From Streptomyces sp. TLI_146 (GTDB taxonomy: Bacteria; Actinomycetota; Actinomycetes; Streptomycetales; Streptomycetaceae), in assembly GCF_002846415.1 (NCBI RefSeq), contig NZ_PJMX01000001.1, forward strand, positions 992,001 to 1,056,000: a stretch of DNA of 64,000 nucleotides. Reading direction: 5' to 3'. Below are positions 8,674-17,157 of the stretch, piece after piece. A program made the position numbers and the translations under genes. The notes beneath the pieces were generated by a model. It made no database searches. It was not told where the DNA came from and was given only the letters and a program-made list of their open reading frames with translations. Numbering within the stretch: position 1 is the stretch's first letter; every line of letters starts with the position of its first letter.

Positions 8674-9851
8674 CCCACCTGGACCCGGCCCGTCTGCTGC
8701 GACCCACCACCGTACGCGCCCGGCTCACCCGGCGCGCGGCGGCCATCGCCGCGCTCGGCACAGTCGTCGCCCTGGGTCTGGTGGCCCTCCTCACCACCGG
8801 CACCGCCGTGATGACCAATTCGGACGCCAAGGGGGCGGCAGACCAAGGCGGTGCGGACTCCCGAGTCCTGGACCTGTGCCGGAGCCTCGGGCTGATGCAC
8901 ACCGACAGCACACAGCCGCATCCGGCCGTCTCCGGCTGGACGTGGCTGTGGGCGGTCTCCGCGGTCACCGTCGTGGCGGCCGGAACCTGCTGGTTCGCCC
9001 TCGGCAGCGTGTTGCGGCCCGTGGAAGAGGCCCGCAGTCACTTCTCCCTGCTCGCCTCGGACGCCTCCAAGCACCGCGTCCCCCTCCCCCGCGACGGCGA
9101 CGAGATCACCAACCTGGTCCAGACGATGAACTCCGGCCTGAACCGGCTCCACACGACCGTCGAGCAGCAACGGCGCTTCGTCGCCGACGCCTCCCACGAA
9201 CTGCGCAGCCCCCTGGCGGCGCTCCAGGCCGAACTCGAAATCGCCCTGTCCCGCCCGGAGCGTGCCGACTGGCCCGACGTGGTACGCGCCGCCCTCGGCG
9301 ACACCCGCCGGTTGCAGCACCTCACCGAGGACCTGCTGCTCCTGGCCCGCCTCGACCTCGACAAACCCGGTGAGCAACACCGTATGGAGAAGGTGGACCT
9401 GACCGACCTGGTCCGGGAGGAGACCGCCCGCCGCCACCCGCCCACCCACGTGGACCTCCGCCTCGACATCGTCCCCGATCCGCTGGTCGTCAAGGGGCAT
9501 CCCGCCCTGCTCGCCCGCGTCCTCGGCAACCTCCTCGACAACGCGGAACGCCACGCGAGCAGCAGCGTCACCGTCCGCCTCCGCCACGACGCCGAACAAC
9601 GGCAGGCCGTCCTGGACGTCGTCGACGACGGTCCCGGCATCCCACCCGCCGACCGCGCCCGCGTCTTCGAACGCTTCACGCGTCTCGACACCGCCCGCAC
9701 CCGCCACACCGGCGGCACCGGCCTCGGCCTCGCCATCGCCCGCCGCGTCACCGCACTTCACCACGGCACCCTCACCATCACTCCAGCCCCCCGCGGGGCA
9801 CACCTCACCGCACGCCTCCCCGCCCAAGGACACGCCCGAACTCCGCCGTGA
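8670..9851 (+). CDS. two-component sensor histidine kinase
   Basis: 393 residues. Two transmembrane segments (about 25-48 and 88-110) flank a short extracytoplasmic loop of roughly 40 residues. A HAMP linker follows, then the H-box DASHELRSPLAAL with the phosphorylated His, the N-box LGNLLDNAERHA, and the G1/G2 boxes DDGPGIP and GGTGLGLAIA. Everything needed for an orthodox kinase is present. It overlaps the response regulator by 4 bp. The small sensor loop suggests detection of an envelope or membrane cue; the actual ligand is unknown. Confidence 0.93.
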   Translation: MTHLDPARLLRPTTVRARLTRRAAAIAALGTVVALGLVALLTTGTAVMTNSDAKGAADQGGADSRVLDLCRSLGLMHTDSTQPHPAVSGWTWLWAVSAVTVVAAGTCWFALGSVLRPVEEARSHFSLLASDASKHRVPLPRDGDEITNLVQTMNSGLNRLHTTVEQQRRFVADASHELRSPLAALQAELEIALSRPERADWPDVVRAALGDTRRLQHLTEDLLLLARLDLDKPGEQHRMEKVDLTDLVREETARRHPPTHVDLRLDIVPDPLVVKGHPALLARVLGNLLDNAERHASSSVTVRLRHDAEQRQAVLDVVDDGPGIPPADRARVFERFTRLDTARTRHTGGTGLGLAIARRVTALHHGTLTITPAPRGAHLTARLPAQGHARTPP

Positions 9852-10001
9852 GGACGCCCGCGAACCCGACCGGGGACACACCGCACCCCGGGTCCAGGTG
9901 CGTTCAGCGGCACCCGCCCCACGCAACCGCCATGGCGTTAGGCACACTTTGTGTGTTGTAGTCCCCCTTACCAAGACCCGCACCAGCAGAATGAGCCACG
10001 C

Positions 10002-10586
10002 ATGATCACGCTGACGAAGGAATCCGGCCCGGCGGACCTGGACGGAGTGACCCATCTGTCCATCGGTGTGTCCTGGGACCCCACGGCGGGCAGCAGCGGT
10101 GGAGTCGTAGGTCTGCTCCGCCGCAAGAGCGGCACCGACCTCGACCTGATCGCCGTCGCGATGCAGGGCGGGGACCCGGTGCGCCTTGCGGGTCTTGACT
10201 CGCTGGACCCCATGGGCAACGGCTCCCTGGTGCACAGTGGCGACAACCAGACCGGGCGCGGGGACGGTGACGACGAGACCGTCACGGTCGAGTTCGCGCG
10301 TATCCCCGAGCAGATCACGTCGGTCGTGTTCGTCGCCGCCGCGTTCAAGAAGGGCAGTTCCTTCCAGAAGGCGCGCAACATCAGCTTCAAGGTGTACGAC
10401 GCGACCGGGGGCAGCGCCCAGCAGGTCGCCGACATCTGGCCCAGCCTGCTCACGCAGGACAACGGCTGCGCGGTGGCCAAGGCCATGCGGGTCGGCAACT
10501 CCTGGAAGCTCGAAGTGATCAACGTGACGGGGAAGATAAAGCAGGGCGACGAGCACGCCCTGATGCGCTTCGCCATCAGCAAGTAG
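10002..10586 (+). CDS. TerD-family protein
   Basis: 194 residues matching the TerD/TerZ fold associated with tellurite and stress resistance: early VSWDPTAGSSGG, the FVAAAFKKGSSFQKARNISFKVYD segment and a typical short acidic Ca-binding-like region DGDDETVTVEFARIP. ATG 10002 is chosen because it begins with the family-typical MITLTK. It is a single gene, not part of a ter operon, as is common in actinomycetes. Role inferred: calcium-dependent stress-associated protein. Confidence 0.85.
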   Translation: MITLTKESGPADLDGVTHLSIGVSWDPTAGSSGGVVGLLRRKSGTDLDLIAVAMQGGDPVRLAGLDSLDPMGNGSLVHSGDNQTGRGDGDDETVTVEFARIPEQITSVVFVAAAFKKGSSFQKARNISFKVYDATGGSAQQVADIWPSLLTQDNGCAVAKAMRVGNSWKLEVINVTGKIKQGDEHALMRFAISK

Positions 10587-10606
10587 CCCGTTTCCCCCAC
10601 TTGTAC

Positions 10607-10679
10607 CGGGCCCGATCGGGCCCGCGGGGCATCGCACGCACCTCCGGCTGCCGCCGATGCACGGCATCAGCGGCAGCCG
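10607..10679. terminator. bidirectional terminator region between convergent genes
   Basis: An 18-bp perfect palindrome (10607-10624) is followed by a 10-bp stem (10645-10654 with 10670-10679) that extends inward by five more pairs after one mismatch. They lie between the converging terD-like and SMP-30 genes. Confidence 0.65.
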
Positions 10680-10721
10680 AGGGCATGCCCCGAAGCGGGA
10701 ATCGCCTGCGGGCCCCGCGTG

Positions 10722-11666
10722 TCACAGCCAGCGGCGGCGGCCCGGTCCCGTCGGGTGGGTGCCGGTGACGCCCATGACCAGCGAGTAGAGGCTGGTCTCC
10801 GCGGCGATGAAGAGGCGGTTGCGCTTGGCGCCGCCCCAGGAGATGTTGGCGACCGCCTCGGGGACGTTGAGCCGCCCGATGAGGGTGCCGTCGGGGTCGT
10901 AGCAGTGCACGCCGTCACCCATCGCGGCGGCCCACAGCCGACCGCCGTCGTCGAAGCGGAGGTTGTCGAAGCGAGCCTCCTTCCGCGTCCGCGCCTCGGC
11001 GAAGACCTTGCCGTCGGACAGGGTGCCGTCGTCGCGCACGTCGAAGACCCGGATGCAGCCCGCGCGGGTGTCGGAGACGAAGAGCTGCCGCTCGTCGTGC
11101 GAGAAGACCAGCCCGTTCGGCGCGCCGAAGCCGTCTGCGACCAGGCGTACTTCGGCGGTGACGGGATCGACGCGGTAGACGTTGTTGGCCCCGATCTCGC
11201 TCTGCGCGCGATGGCCCTCGTAGTCGCTGGTGATGCCGAAGTCCGGGTCGGAGAACCAGATCGAGCCGTCGGACTTGACGGCCGCGTCGTTCGGGCTGTT
11301 CAGACGCTTGCCCTGCCACCGGTCCGCCAGCACCGTGACGGTGCCGTCGTGTTCGGTGCGGGTCACACGGCGGTTGCCCTGCTCACAGGTGATCAGCCGG
11401 CCCTCGCGGTCGAGGGTGTTGCCGTTGGTGTTCCCGGCGGAGCGGCGGAAGACGCTGACGGCACCCGTCTCCTCGTCCCAGCGCAGCATCCGGTCGTTGG
11501 GAATGTCGCTCCAGATCACCTGTCGCCAGGCGGGCAGGTAGATCGGCCCCTCGGCCCAGCGGCATCCGGTGTACAGGACCTCCAGAGCTTCGTCTCCGTT
11601 CATGCAACGTCCGGTGCGGAACCGGTCGTCGAGCATCTCGTACAGCCCGGGGCGCTCGCTGGTCAT
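10722..11666 (-). CDS. SMP-30/gluconolactonase-family lactone hydrolase
   Basis: 314 residues of the six-bladed SMP-30/LRE propeller family, which hydrolyses sugar or other lactones using a divalent metal. Typical elements are visible: EGPIYLP near the N-terminus (metal-binding Glu), GNTNGNTLD, LNSPNDAAVKSDGSIWFSDP, FGAPNGLVFSHDE and KEARFDNLRFDDGGRLW. The start codon has a GGAGAGGTAGGG stretch upstream. It is divergent from an AsnC/Lrp regulator 107 bases away, so it is probably that regulator's target and may serve sugar-acid or amino-acid-linked catabolism. Confidence 0.88.
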   Translation of the reverse strand: MTSERPGLYEMLDDRFRTGRCMNGDEALEVLYTGCRWAEGPIYLPAWRQVIWSDIPNDRMLRWDEETGAVSVFRRSAGNTNGNTLDREGRLITCEQGNRRVTRTEHDGTVTVLADRWQGKRLNSPNDAAVKSDGSIWFSDPDFGITSDYEGHRAQSEIGANNVYRVDPVTAEVRLVADGFGAPNGLVFSHDERQLFVSDTRAGCIRVFDVRDDGTLSDGKVFAEARTRKEARFDNLRFDDGGRLWAAAMGDGVHCYDPDGTLIGRLNVPEAVANISWGGAKRNRLFIAAETSLYSLVMGVTGTHPTGPGRRRWL

Positions 11667-11706
11667 GGGGCCCTACCTCTCCTACAGACGCCACACACCG
11701 AACCTG

Positions 11707-11758
11707 CTTCGGCACGTTCCGAAGATTGCAGGATGAGTTATGGTCAACACAAGACCAT
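11707..11758. promoter_or_regulatory. two inverted repeats in the SMP-30/AsnC divergent promoter
   Basis: CTTCGG-N6-CCGAAG at 11707-11724 and ATGGTC-N7-GACCAT at 11740-11758. Both are perfect and are the only notable dyads in this 107-bp intergenic stretch. Lrp/AsnC regulators commonly bind several such sites, so autoregulation and control of the lactonase are inferred. Confidence 0.5.
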
Positions 11759-11773
11759 GCCGAATGGAGAGTT

Positions 11774-12226
11774 GTGGATCACATCGACCGCGTCCTGCTG
11801 GCGCAGCTCCAGCAGGACGCCACCCAGTCCTACGCCGCGCTGGGTCAGGCCGCCGGCCTGTCCGCCGGTGCCGCCCATGAGCGCGTGCGCAAACTGCGGG
11901 AGCGCGGCGTCATCCGGCGCACCACCATCGAGGTGGATCCGGCCGCGGTGGGCAGCGCCGTCCTGGCCTACGTCCTGGTCGACTCGACCTCGTGGATGGG
12001 CGATTCGACGGACGCCTTCGCCGCGCTCCCCGAGGTCCTGGAGGCGCACATCATCGCGGGCAGCGCCTCGGTGCTGCTGAAGGTCAGGACCGCGACCACC
12101 GAGCAGCTCCAGGACGTACTGCGCCGGATCTATGCGATTGAGGGAGTCAGCGGAACCCAGGCCACCGTGGTACTGGAGACGTTCTTCGAGCGTCCGCTCT
12201 CCCCGCAGGCCGCCGAGCGGACCTGA
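11774..12226 (+). CDS. AsnC/Lrp-family transcriptional regulator
   Basis: 150 residues. N-terminal helix-turn-helix (DRVLLAQLQQDATQSYAALG, then GAAHERVRKLRERGVI) and a C-terminal RAM effector domain with VLEAHIIAGSASVLLKV and GVSGTQATVVLETFFER. GTG 11774 is preferred: GGAG lies six bases upstream, and it gives the usual short N-terminus (VDHIDRVLL). Divergent to the SMP-30 lactonase gene. The ligand, perhaps an amino acid or lactone catabolite, is unknown. Confidence 0.9.
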   Translation: MDHIDRVLLAQLQQDATQSYAALGQAAGLSAGAAHERVRKLRERGVIRRTTIEVDPAAVGSAVLAYVLVDSTSWMGDSTDAFAALPEVLEAHIIAGSASVLLKVRTATTEQLQDVLRRIYAIEGVSGTQATVVLETFFERPLSPQAAERT

Positions 12227-12270
12227 GACCGGTCACCCGGGAGGTCGGACCCCACAGCCGTCCGGTCGTC

Positions 12271-12699
12271 TCACCGAGAGGCGACGGCCTGCTCCAACAG
12301 GCCGTGCAGCACCCGCTGCTCCTGCGGGTCGAGGCCGGACAGCGGGGAGTCCACGGCGAGGAGTTCGAGGAGACGTGCGCGCAGCGCGGTGCCTTCGGCG
12401 GTGAGGACGAGGTGCTTGGCGCGGCGGTCGGTGGGGTGCGGGTGGCGCTCGACCAGGCCCTGCTTCTCCAGCTTGTCGACGACGAAGGTGGTGTTGGAGG
12501 GCTCGCAGCTCATGCGCTCGGCGAGCTCCCGCATGGTCATCGGCCCGCTCATCTCCCGCAGCGCGGTCGCCTGGGGCGCGGTGAGGCCCAGGGTGGCCGC
12601 GCGCTCCCGTACGTGCTCGGCGATCCGCTGGGCCAGCCCGTTCACCAGACCGCACAGCTGTCGCTCGGCGATGGCCTGCCGCTCCGGGGATGTCGTCAC
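12271..12699 (-). CDS. MarR-family transcriptional regulator
   Basis: About 142 residues with a MarR winged helix: LTAPQATALREM, MTMRELAERMSCEPSNTTFVVDKLEKQGLVER, and the wing HPTDRRAKHLVLTAEG. Start chosen at GTG 12699 behind a G-rich ribosome site; a GTG at 12708 is also possible. Divergent from a metallo-beta-lactamase-fold gene, with a nested palindrome between them, so it probably represses both genes until a small-molecule inducer binds. Confidence 0.9.
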   Translation of the reverse strand: MTTSPERQAIAERQLCGLVNGLAQRIAEHVRERAATLGLTAPQATALREMSGPMTMRELAERMSCEPSNTTFVVDKLEKQGLVERHPHPTDRRAKHLVLTAEGTALRARLLELLAVDSPLSGLDPQEQRVLHGLLEQAVASR

Positions 12700-12726
12700 G
12701 CCCCCCACCCTACCAACTCCATCAAG

Positions 12727-12773
12727 CCACCATATTTACAGCTTGAATGATTCAAGCTTGATGCTTATGGTGG
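12727..12773. promoter_or_regulatory. nested palindromic operator between MarR and MBL genes
   Basis: A perfect 9-1-9 dyad AGCTTGAAT-G-ATTCAAGCT (12740-12758) sits inside outer arms CCACCATA (12727-12734) and TATGGTGG (12766-12773), with centres one base apart. An extra palindrome TCAAGCTTGA (12752-12761) overlaps it. Placement and size suit a MarR dimer site covering both divergent promoters. Confidence 0.7.
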
Positions 12774-12836
12774 GCCTCGCCGCCGCAGGAGCGCGGCGGC
12801 ACCCACGACCTGACGGCAACTCACAGGGGAGCATCC

Positions 12837-13721
12837 ATGTCCGACTTGATGGTGGACCAGACCGTACGACTGCGCCGCCCGGCGGGAATCCGCTCGATCC
12901 AGCTGGGTGACACGAAGGTGTCGTACGTTCCGGACGGCGATGTACGCCTGCGGCCGCTGCAACTGCTGAAGGACAGCACCGACGAGGTGTGGGCCGCGCA
13001 CCCGGAGTACCTGGACGCCACGGGCCACCTCGTGGGGAGCGTCGGCGCCCTGCTGGTCGAGCACGGTGGCCGCGCGCTGCTGATCGACACGGGCTTCGGC
13101 CCTCAGACACACGAGGAGCCGGAAGGCCCCCTCGGCGCCATCCAGGGCGGCGCGCTCGTGCGCAGTCTGGCCGAACTCGGCCGCAGCCCCGAGGACATCG
13201 AAGCGGTGGCCTTCACCCACCTCCACGCCGACCACATCGGCTGGGCCTGCCACCTGGCCCCCGGCGGTGACCAGCCCGTATTCGCCCGCGCCGACTACCT
13301 GATCTCCGAGCCGGAGTGGGACCGGCGCGACCTCCTGGAGGCCCAGGGCATGACCGCCCAGGTCGCCGCCCTAGCAGCTCGCGTACGGACGATCGCGGAC
13401 GGGCAGGAGATCTTCCCCGGCGTCCGCGTACGGATCACCCCCGGCCACACCGTCGGGCACGCCGAGTACGTCATCACCGGGGGCGGACGTCGGCTGATCG
13501 CCTTCGGTGACGCCGTGCACTCGCCGGTCCAGATCGACCACCCCGACTGGTCCTCGGGCTTCGACCACGACCTCGCCGCCACCGCCGACCACCGCCACCG
13601 CCTCGTCGCGGAACTGTCGGAGCCCGGCACGATCGGCTTCGGCGTCCACTTCGCCGACGTGGTGTTCGGCCGCGTCCAGCAGGACGGGGACGGCCCGGCT
13701 TGGCGGCCCGTGGACGCCTGA
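12837..13721 (+). CDS. MBL-fold metallo-hydrolase
   Basis: 294 residues. The zinc-binding signature THLHADHIGW is intact, with the downstream His in TPGHTVGH and Asp in FGDAVHSP, so it should bind two metals and hydrolyse an ester, lactone or similar bond. The layout (early DTGFGPQTH, LISEPEWDRR) is like lactonase/quorum-quenching type MBL proteins rather than beta-lactamases. GGGGAG lies about seven bases before ATG. Divergent from a MarR regulator, which suggests an inducible detoxification or catabolic enzyme. Confidence 0.9.
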   Translation: MSDLMVDQTVRLRRPAGIRSIQLGDTKVSYVPDGDVRLRPLQLLKDSTDEVWAAHPEYLDATGHLVGSVGALLVEHGGRALLIDTGFGPQTHEEPEGPLGAIQGGALVRSLAELGRSPEDIEAVAFTHLHADHIGWACHLAPGGDQPVFARADYLISEPEWDRRDLLEAQGMTAQVAALAARVRTIADGQEIFPGVRVRITPGHTVGHAEYVITGGGRRLIAFGDAVHSPVQIDHPDWSSGFDHDLAATADHRHRLVAELSEPGTIGFGVHFADVVFGRVQQDGDGPAWRPVDA

Positions 13722-13874
13722 TCGGATCCGATGGGTGAGTCAGTCCTGCGCCGAGAGGCGGACGTGGACACCCCTGTCGGCCGCTGCCGCCGAGCCGGGG
13801 CGGTCACCCGGCTGTGGGCGGGGGGTGCGATTGAGGGGGCCTCGCACTGCTGCGGTGCAGCAGGAAGGCGAGGT

Positions 13875-14216
13875 CTAGCTCAGTTGTGTGCAGTAGTTGC
13901 CTACGTAGGTGTTTCCTTCTTCTACCCGCAGCTCACGGGCGAGGTTCGTGGCGGGGCTGACGAAGAAGTACACCGGCGGGTCGTTCAGGCACCGCCAGGT
14001 TTCGACGGTGTAGCGGTCGAGCAGGGTGACTGTGGTGGCCTGGTCGGAAGGAATTTGACGGTTGCAGTGGATGCCGACCGTCGTGAACGTACCACCTCGG
14101 CCAATCATGCAGGTCACGTGCGGCGTCGCGTTCGCGGGGGCCGCAGCGCTGAGGGTGAGACCGGCCACGGACAGGGTGGCAATGCCGAGGGAACCTAATA
14201 GGCGGGCTGCCTTCAT
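13875..14216 (-). CDS. small secreted four-cysteine protein
   Basis: 113 residues. Signal peptide MKAARLLGSLGIATLSVAGL with cleavage near PANATPH. The mature part has four cysteines (VTC, IHC, WRC, NYC), consistent with two disulfides, and no catalytic motif I recognise. ATG 14216 has AAGGAG about ten bases upstream. It faces away from its neighbours and stands alone. Extracellular role unknown. Confidence 0.65.
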   Translation of the reverse strand: MKAARLLGSLGIATLSVAGLTLSAAAPANATPHVTCMIGRGGTFTTVGIHCNRQIPSDQATTVTLLDRYTVETWRCLNDPPVYFFVSPATNLARELRVEEGNTYVGNYCTQLS

Positions 14217-14444
14217 GACGTACCCAACTCCTTCTTCTCTCTCGTTGGTCGGAGGCACGATGGCCTATCGCGCACTCTGTCAGGCGGTAGTCCACGACCG
14301 CCACCGCAAGGTGCTCCTCGGGTGGCATATCGGCCAGCAGATCTTGGCGCAGATGGTTTCCGGGGTGCGCCGTTCCCGTAGAGCGCGGAAATGGTTGAAA
14401 TCCGTGCTCCGCCCTGGCGGTGACCGTATCGGCACGTCCGCGAG

Positions 14445-14651
14445 CTACTCGGCGATCTCGGTGCGATAGGTCCACTGGTAGACCTTCAGCTGTCCCTCAG
14501 CGGTGTCTTTGAGCCGTTCCGTGGGATCGAAGTGTTCGTAACCTCCTCTGAACGGCACCTTCACCTGGGCGTCGGGTTCGGTGAGGGTGACGATGCGCTC
14601 CGGCAGCTCCTCCGGCCCGCCTTCGAGTACGGCCTTCGCGGCGTTTGACAC
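14445..14651 (-). CDS. DUF5988 family protein
   Basis: About 68 residues matching the small DUF5988 family by its pattern AVLEGGPEELPERIV, KVPFRGGYEHF and a C-terminal YQWTYRTEIAE. GTG 14651 is preferred because AAGGAG lies six bases upstream; a TTG at 14657 would sit directly on that site. Members are often found near regulatory or natural-product genes in Streptomyces; no biochemical role is known to me. Confidence 0.75.
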   Translation of the reverse strand: MSNAAKAVLEGGPEELPERIVTLTEPDAQVKVPFRGGYEHFDPTERLKDTAEGQLKVYQWTYRTEIAE

Positions 14652-14908
14652 AGTCAACTCCTTACGTGTGTCTGTATGGCGAACTCATTCTCTACCCGGT
14701 CACGCACGGAACGAATGCCCGGCACTCCCGAACCCCTCCAGTGGAGGAATGCCGCGATCGTATTGCGGACGAGTCCGTCGTGCTCTCCGGAAGGCCGTCG
14801 AAGGTCGGCGTACTGGCGTCCGGGTGACCTGTCGAACAACTTCGCCCGTCCGCACGGCTCTCGCGGCGAGGCTGTGGCGCCTACTCCCCGGGCACATTTC
14901 CCTGGCCC
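14652..14908. other. intergenic region without a recognisable gene
   Basis: This holds the promoter side of the DUF5988 gene and the lost 5' end of the amidohydrolase pseudogene. Open frames on both strands here lack start sites, family motifs and a consistent codon bias. Confidence 0.5.
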
Positions 14909-15638
14909 GTGCGGCCGCACCTGATGGGTCGTCATCTGCGCTTCCGCCCGTTCGGCGGGCCCGCGATCGGGTTCGAGGAACTCACCGGGTATCTGCGCAA
15001 GAGCGGTGTCCGGCACGCGAGCATGTACGGCATCGGGCAGATGCTGCCCGTGAACTCCCCCCTGTACCTATTACCTGAACTGCCCGGCACTCCCGTGGTG
15101 CCGAGCATGAAGAACGACTTCGCCAACGCCGAGAACTATCTGGCGTCGAAGCCCAAGGATCCCGAACTCGCGGTCTCCATGACCTTTATAGACCTCAACC
15201 ACCCCGAGACGATGCCGCCCGGCATCGACCTGTACGACAAGGAATTCCCGGGAGCGTTCCAAGAACTGAGCGCCGTTCATGAAGGTGCTGCGGGAGCGTC
15301 GGATTCCCATCACCATCATGAAGAGACTGCTGGACAAGCGTCCGAATCTCACACTGGACCTCAGCCGGCGGGTCCTGGAAGACAGCCATTTCAGCGAGCC
15401 GAGAGTGCGGCAGAAGTACGCCGCGTTCGACCGGTATCCCACCAGGGCCATTCCCGGCACCGGCTTCGTCGCCTCCCGCGACAAGGACTACCACACCTAC
15501 GCGCAGGAACTCGAAGTCACCAGCCACATCAACAAGGCATTGAACGACCGGGCCTTCCGTGACATCGCCCTCGGGGAGAACTACTTCCGGCTGCTCGACC
15601 TCAAGAAGAGCGCGCCGCGCGTATGCACGGCAGGGTGA
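14909..15638 (+). pseudogene. decayed amidohydrolase-family (TIM-barrel) gene
   Basis: Conserved-looking sequence is spread over several frames. One frame reads FEELTGYLRKSGVRHASMYG and later SMKNDFANAENYLASKPKD. Between them, around 15060-15090, the family-like CTYYLNCP appears only in the shifted frame, so two compensating indels are present. A further shift and deletion follow near 15275-15325, after which a third frame carries KRLLDKRPNLTLDL, RAIPGTGFVAS and DRAFRDIALGENYFRLL. In the amidohydrolase_2 family the GTD aspartate is catalytic; here it reads GTG. The N-terminal metal-binding part is missing. Family assignment is from remembered pattern and moderately certain; loss of function is clear. 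Confidence 0.65.
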
Positions 15639-15693
15639 CATGAGGGGACTGGCCCGGCCTTCGGCAGCACGTGCGTGAACGACGGCCAGGGCT

Positions 15694-15740
15694 CGGCGAA
15701 ACCGGTCGGGCGACACCATGTCGCCCGACCGGTTTCGCCG
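15694..15740. terminator. 22-bp perfect hairpin
   Basis: Perfect inverted repeat 15694-15715 with 15719-15740 around a 3-nt loop (CCA), just after the amidohydrolase pseudogene. It is one of the strongest stems in the window and probably terminates transcription ahead of the roadblock operon. Confidence 0.6.
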
Positions 15741-15935
15741 TTGTCCGGAAGGGGTGGGGTGCCCCCAGCCGCCAAGTCCCAAACCGGCGCACCCTAGCCA
15801 ACCTCGCGCATGTTCCGCTGGAAAATGCCGGAAATTCCCCTCATGGGCAACACGCTGCGTAACCTCTCGTCACCTCAGCCGCGTTCGAGCACCACGCGCG
15901 GAGCCCGTTCGCGGCGCCAGGGGAGGAAGTCGCGC

Positions 15936-16328
15936 GTGCTTGGAATCGATGAGTGTCTGCTGGAGTCCATGGGGTTGCCCGGCGTGCGCGGCGCCGCGGT
16001 GGTCGACTGGACCAGCGGGCTGGCCCTGGGAACCATCGGCGACTCACCCTGCGGTGACCACGAGACGACGGCCGCCGAGGCCGCCGAATTCGCCCGGACG
16101 GCGGCCGAACACCCCGCCTTCGTGGCGGACGAGGCGGATCCGGCGGGGCTCCTGCCGGTCGAGGACGTGCTCGTCACCGCCCGTACCGGCTACCACCTGC
16201 TGCGTTTCGTCGAGACGACCTTCGACAGCAGCCTCTTCCTCTATCTGTGGCTCGACCGCGAGCAGGGCAACCTCGCCATGGCCCGGCTGCGCCTGCGCGA
16301 CCTGGCACAACGGCTGGTTCTCGGATGA
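15936..16328 (+). CDS. roadblock/LC7-family protein 1
   Basis: About 130 residues with the roadblock/LC7 fold pattern: an N-terminal helix LGIDECLLESM, the strand pair GAAVVDWTSGLALG, then VEDVLVTARTGYHLLRFV and SSLFLYLWLD, followed by a helical end GNLAMARLRLRDLAQ. GTG 15936 follows GGGGAGGAAG by five bases. It overlaps the next gene by 4 bp. It resembles the third roadblock protein of this operon in its core and C-terminus. Roadblock proteins dimerise and, in other systems, regulate small Ras-like GTPases; none is encoded here. Confidence 0.85.
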   Translation: MLGIDECLLESMGLPGVRGAAVVDWTSGLALGTIGDSPCGDHETTAAEAAEFARTAAEHPAFVADEADPAGLLPVEDVLVTARTGYHLLRFVETTFDSSLFLYLWLDREQGNLAMARLRLRDLAQRLVLG

Positions 16329-17119
16329 CGCTCACCGAAGATCCCTGCGACGCGGTGCTCGTGTCGCCCATGCTGGTACGGCTCGTGGCCGAGCGGGCCA
16401 CCGGCGCGCTGCTGCGCGACACGGGCACGCTCTATCTCGTCGACGGACAGGTGGTCCACGCCGAGAGCCCCGCCGCACCCGGCCTTGAGGTGCTGCTCAC
16501 CGCGAGCGGCCGGGTGCGCCCGGAGGGTTGGCAGCGCGCCGTGGACCAGGCGGGCGGGCGCGGGACGGTCGGCCGCTTCCTCGTCGAGAGCGGCCAAGTC
16601 GCGTGCGGAGAGCTTGAGTTGTGCCATCTCGGCGCACTCCACGACGCCGCCTTCTTCGCGCTGGCACCCGGCAAAGGACCCACCCGGTTCCGGTACGGTG
16701 CCGTGCACTGGATCGGCGCGGTGCGACCCGTCACCGCCCACGCGCTGGCCCGGGAAGCCACCCGCCGCAGGGAACTGCTCGACCGGATCTGGCCCCACCC
16801 CGAGGTCGACACCGCGCCCGTCGTCCCGGTGACGGACCGCCCGGGCCTGCCGGTCACCGTCCGCCAGCGCGCCCTGCTCGCGGCTGTGGACGGCGTCCGC
16901 ACCCCGGGCACCATCGCCCGGCTGCTGGGCCGCCCCGCCTTTCACACCATGGTCGACGTGCGCAGGCTCGCTGCGGTCGGCGCGGTCGAGACCCCCCTCG
17001 CGCCCGCCCCGGCCGAGACCGTGCCCGACTGGGTCGCGCGCGCCTGCGCGGAGTCGGCCCAGCCCTCGGACGAAGCCCTGCTCCGCAGGCTGCGGGACGC
17101 CCTGGAGGCCATGCCGTGA
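16325..17119 (+). CDS. DUF4388-like protein in the roadblock operon
   Basis: 264 residues. The N-terminal third (VRLVAERATGALLRD, LYLVDGQVVHAESP) resembles the DUF4388/PATAN-type domain found in bacterial signalling proteins. The middle has a segment RFLVESGQVACGELELCHLGALHDAAFFAL typical of its second half. A C-terminal winged-helix-like part contains TIARLLGRPAFHTMVDVRRLAAVGAV. The ATG overlaps the previous stop by 4 bp. It likely works with the roadblock proteins as a scaffold or adaptor; no enzyme motif is seen. Confidence 0.75.
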   Translation: MTLTEDPCDAVLVSPMLVRLVAERATGALLRDTGTLYLVDGQVVHAESPAAPGLEVLLTASGRVRPEGWQRAVDQAGGRGTVGRFLVESGQVACGELELCHLGALHDAAFFALAPGKGPTRFRYGAVHWIGAVRPVTAHALAREATRRRELLDRIWPHPEVDTAPVVPVTDRPGLPVTVRQRALLAAVDGVRTPGTIARLLGRPAFHTMVDVRRLAAVGAVETPLAPAPAETVPDWVARACAESAQPSDEALLRRLRDALEAMP

Positions 17120-17157
17120 TCCGCGCCCTGCGCCAACGCGCCGAAAGGAGACAGCTG

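Noticed and set aside
8301..10667. 788-codon minus-strand frame opposite the two-component system and terD
   Set aside because: No domains and overlaps three well-supported genes.
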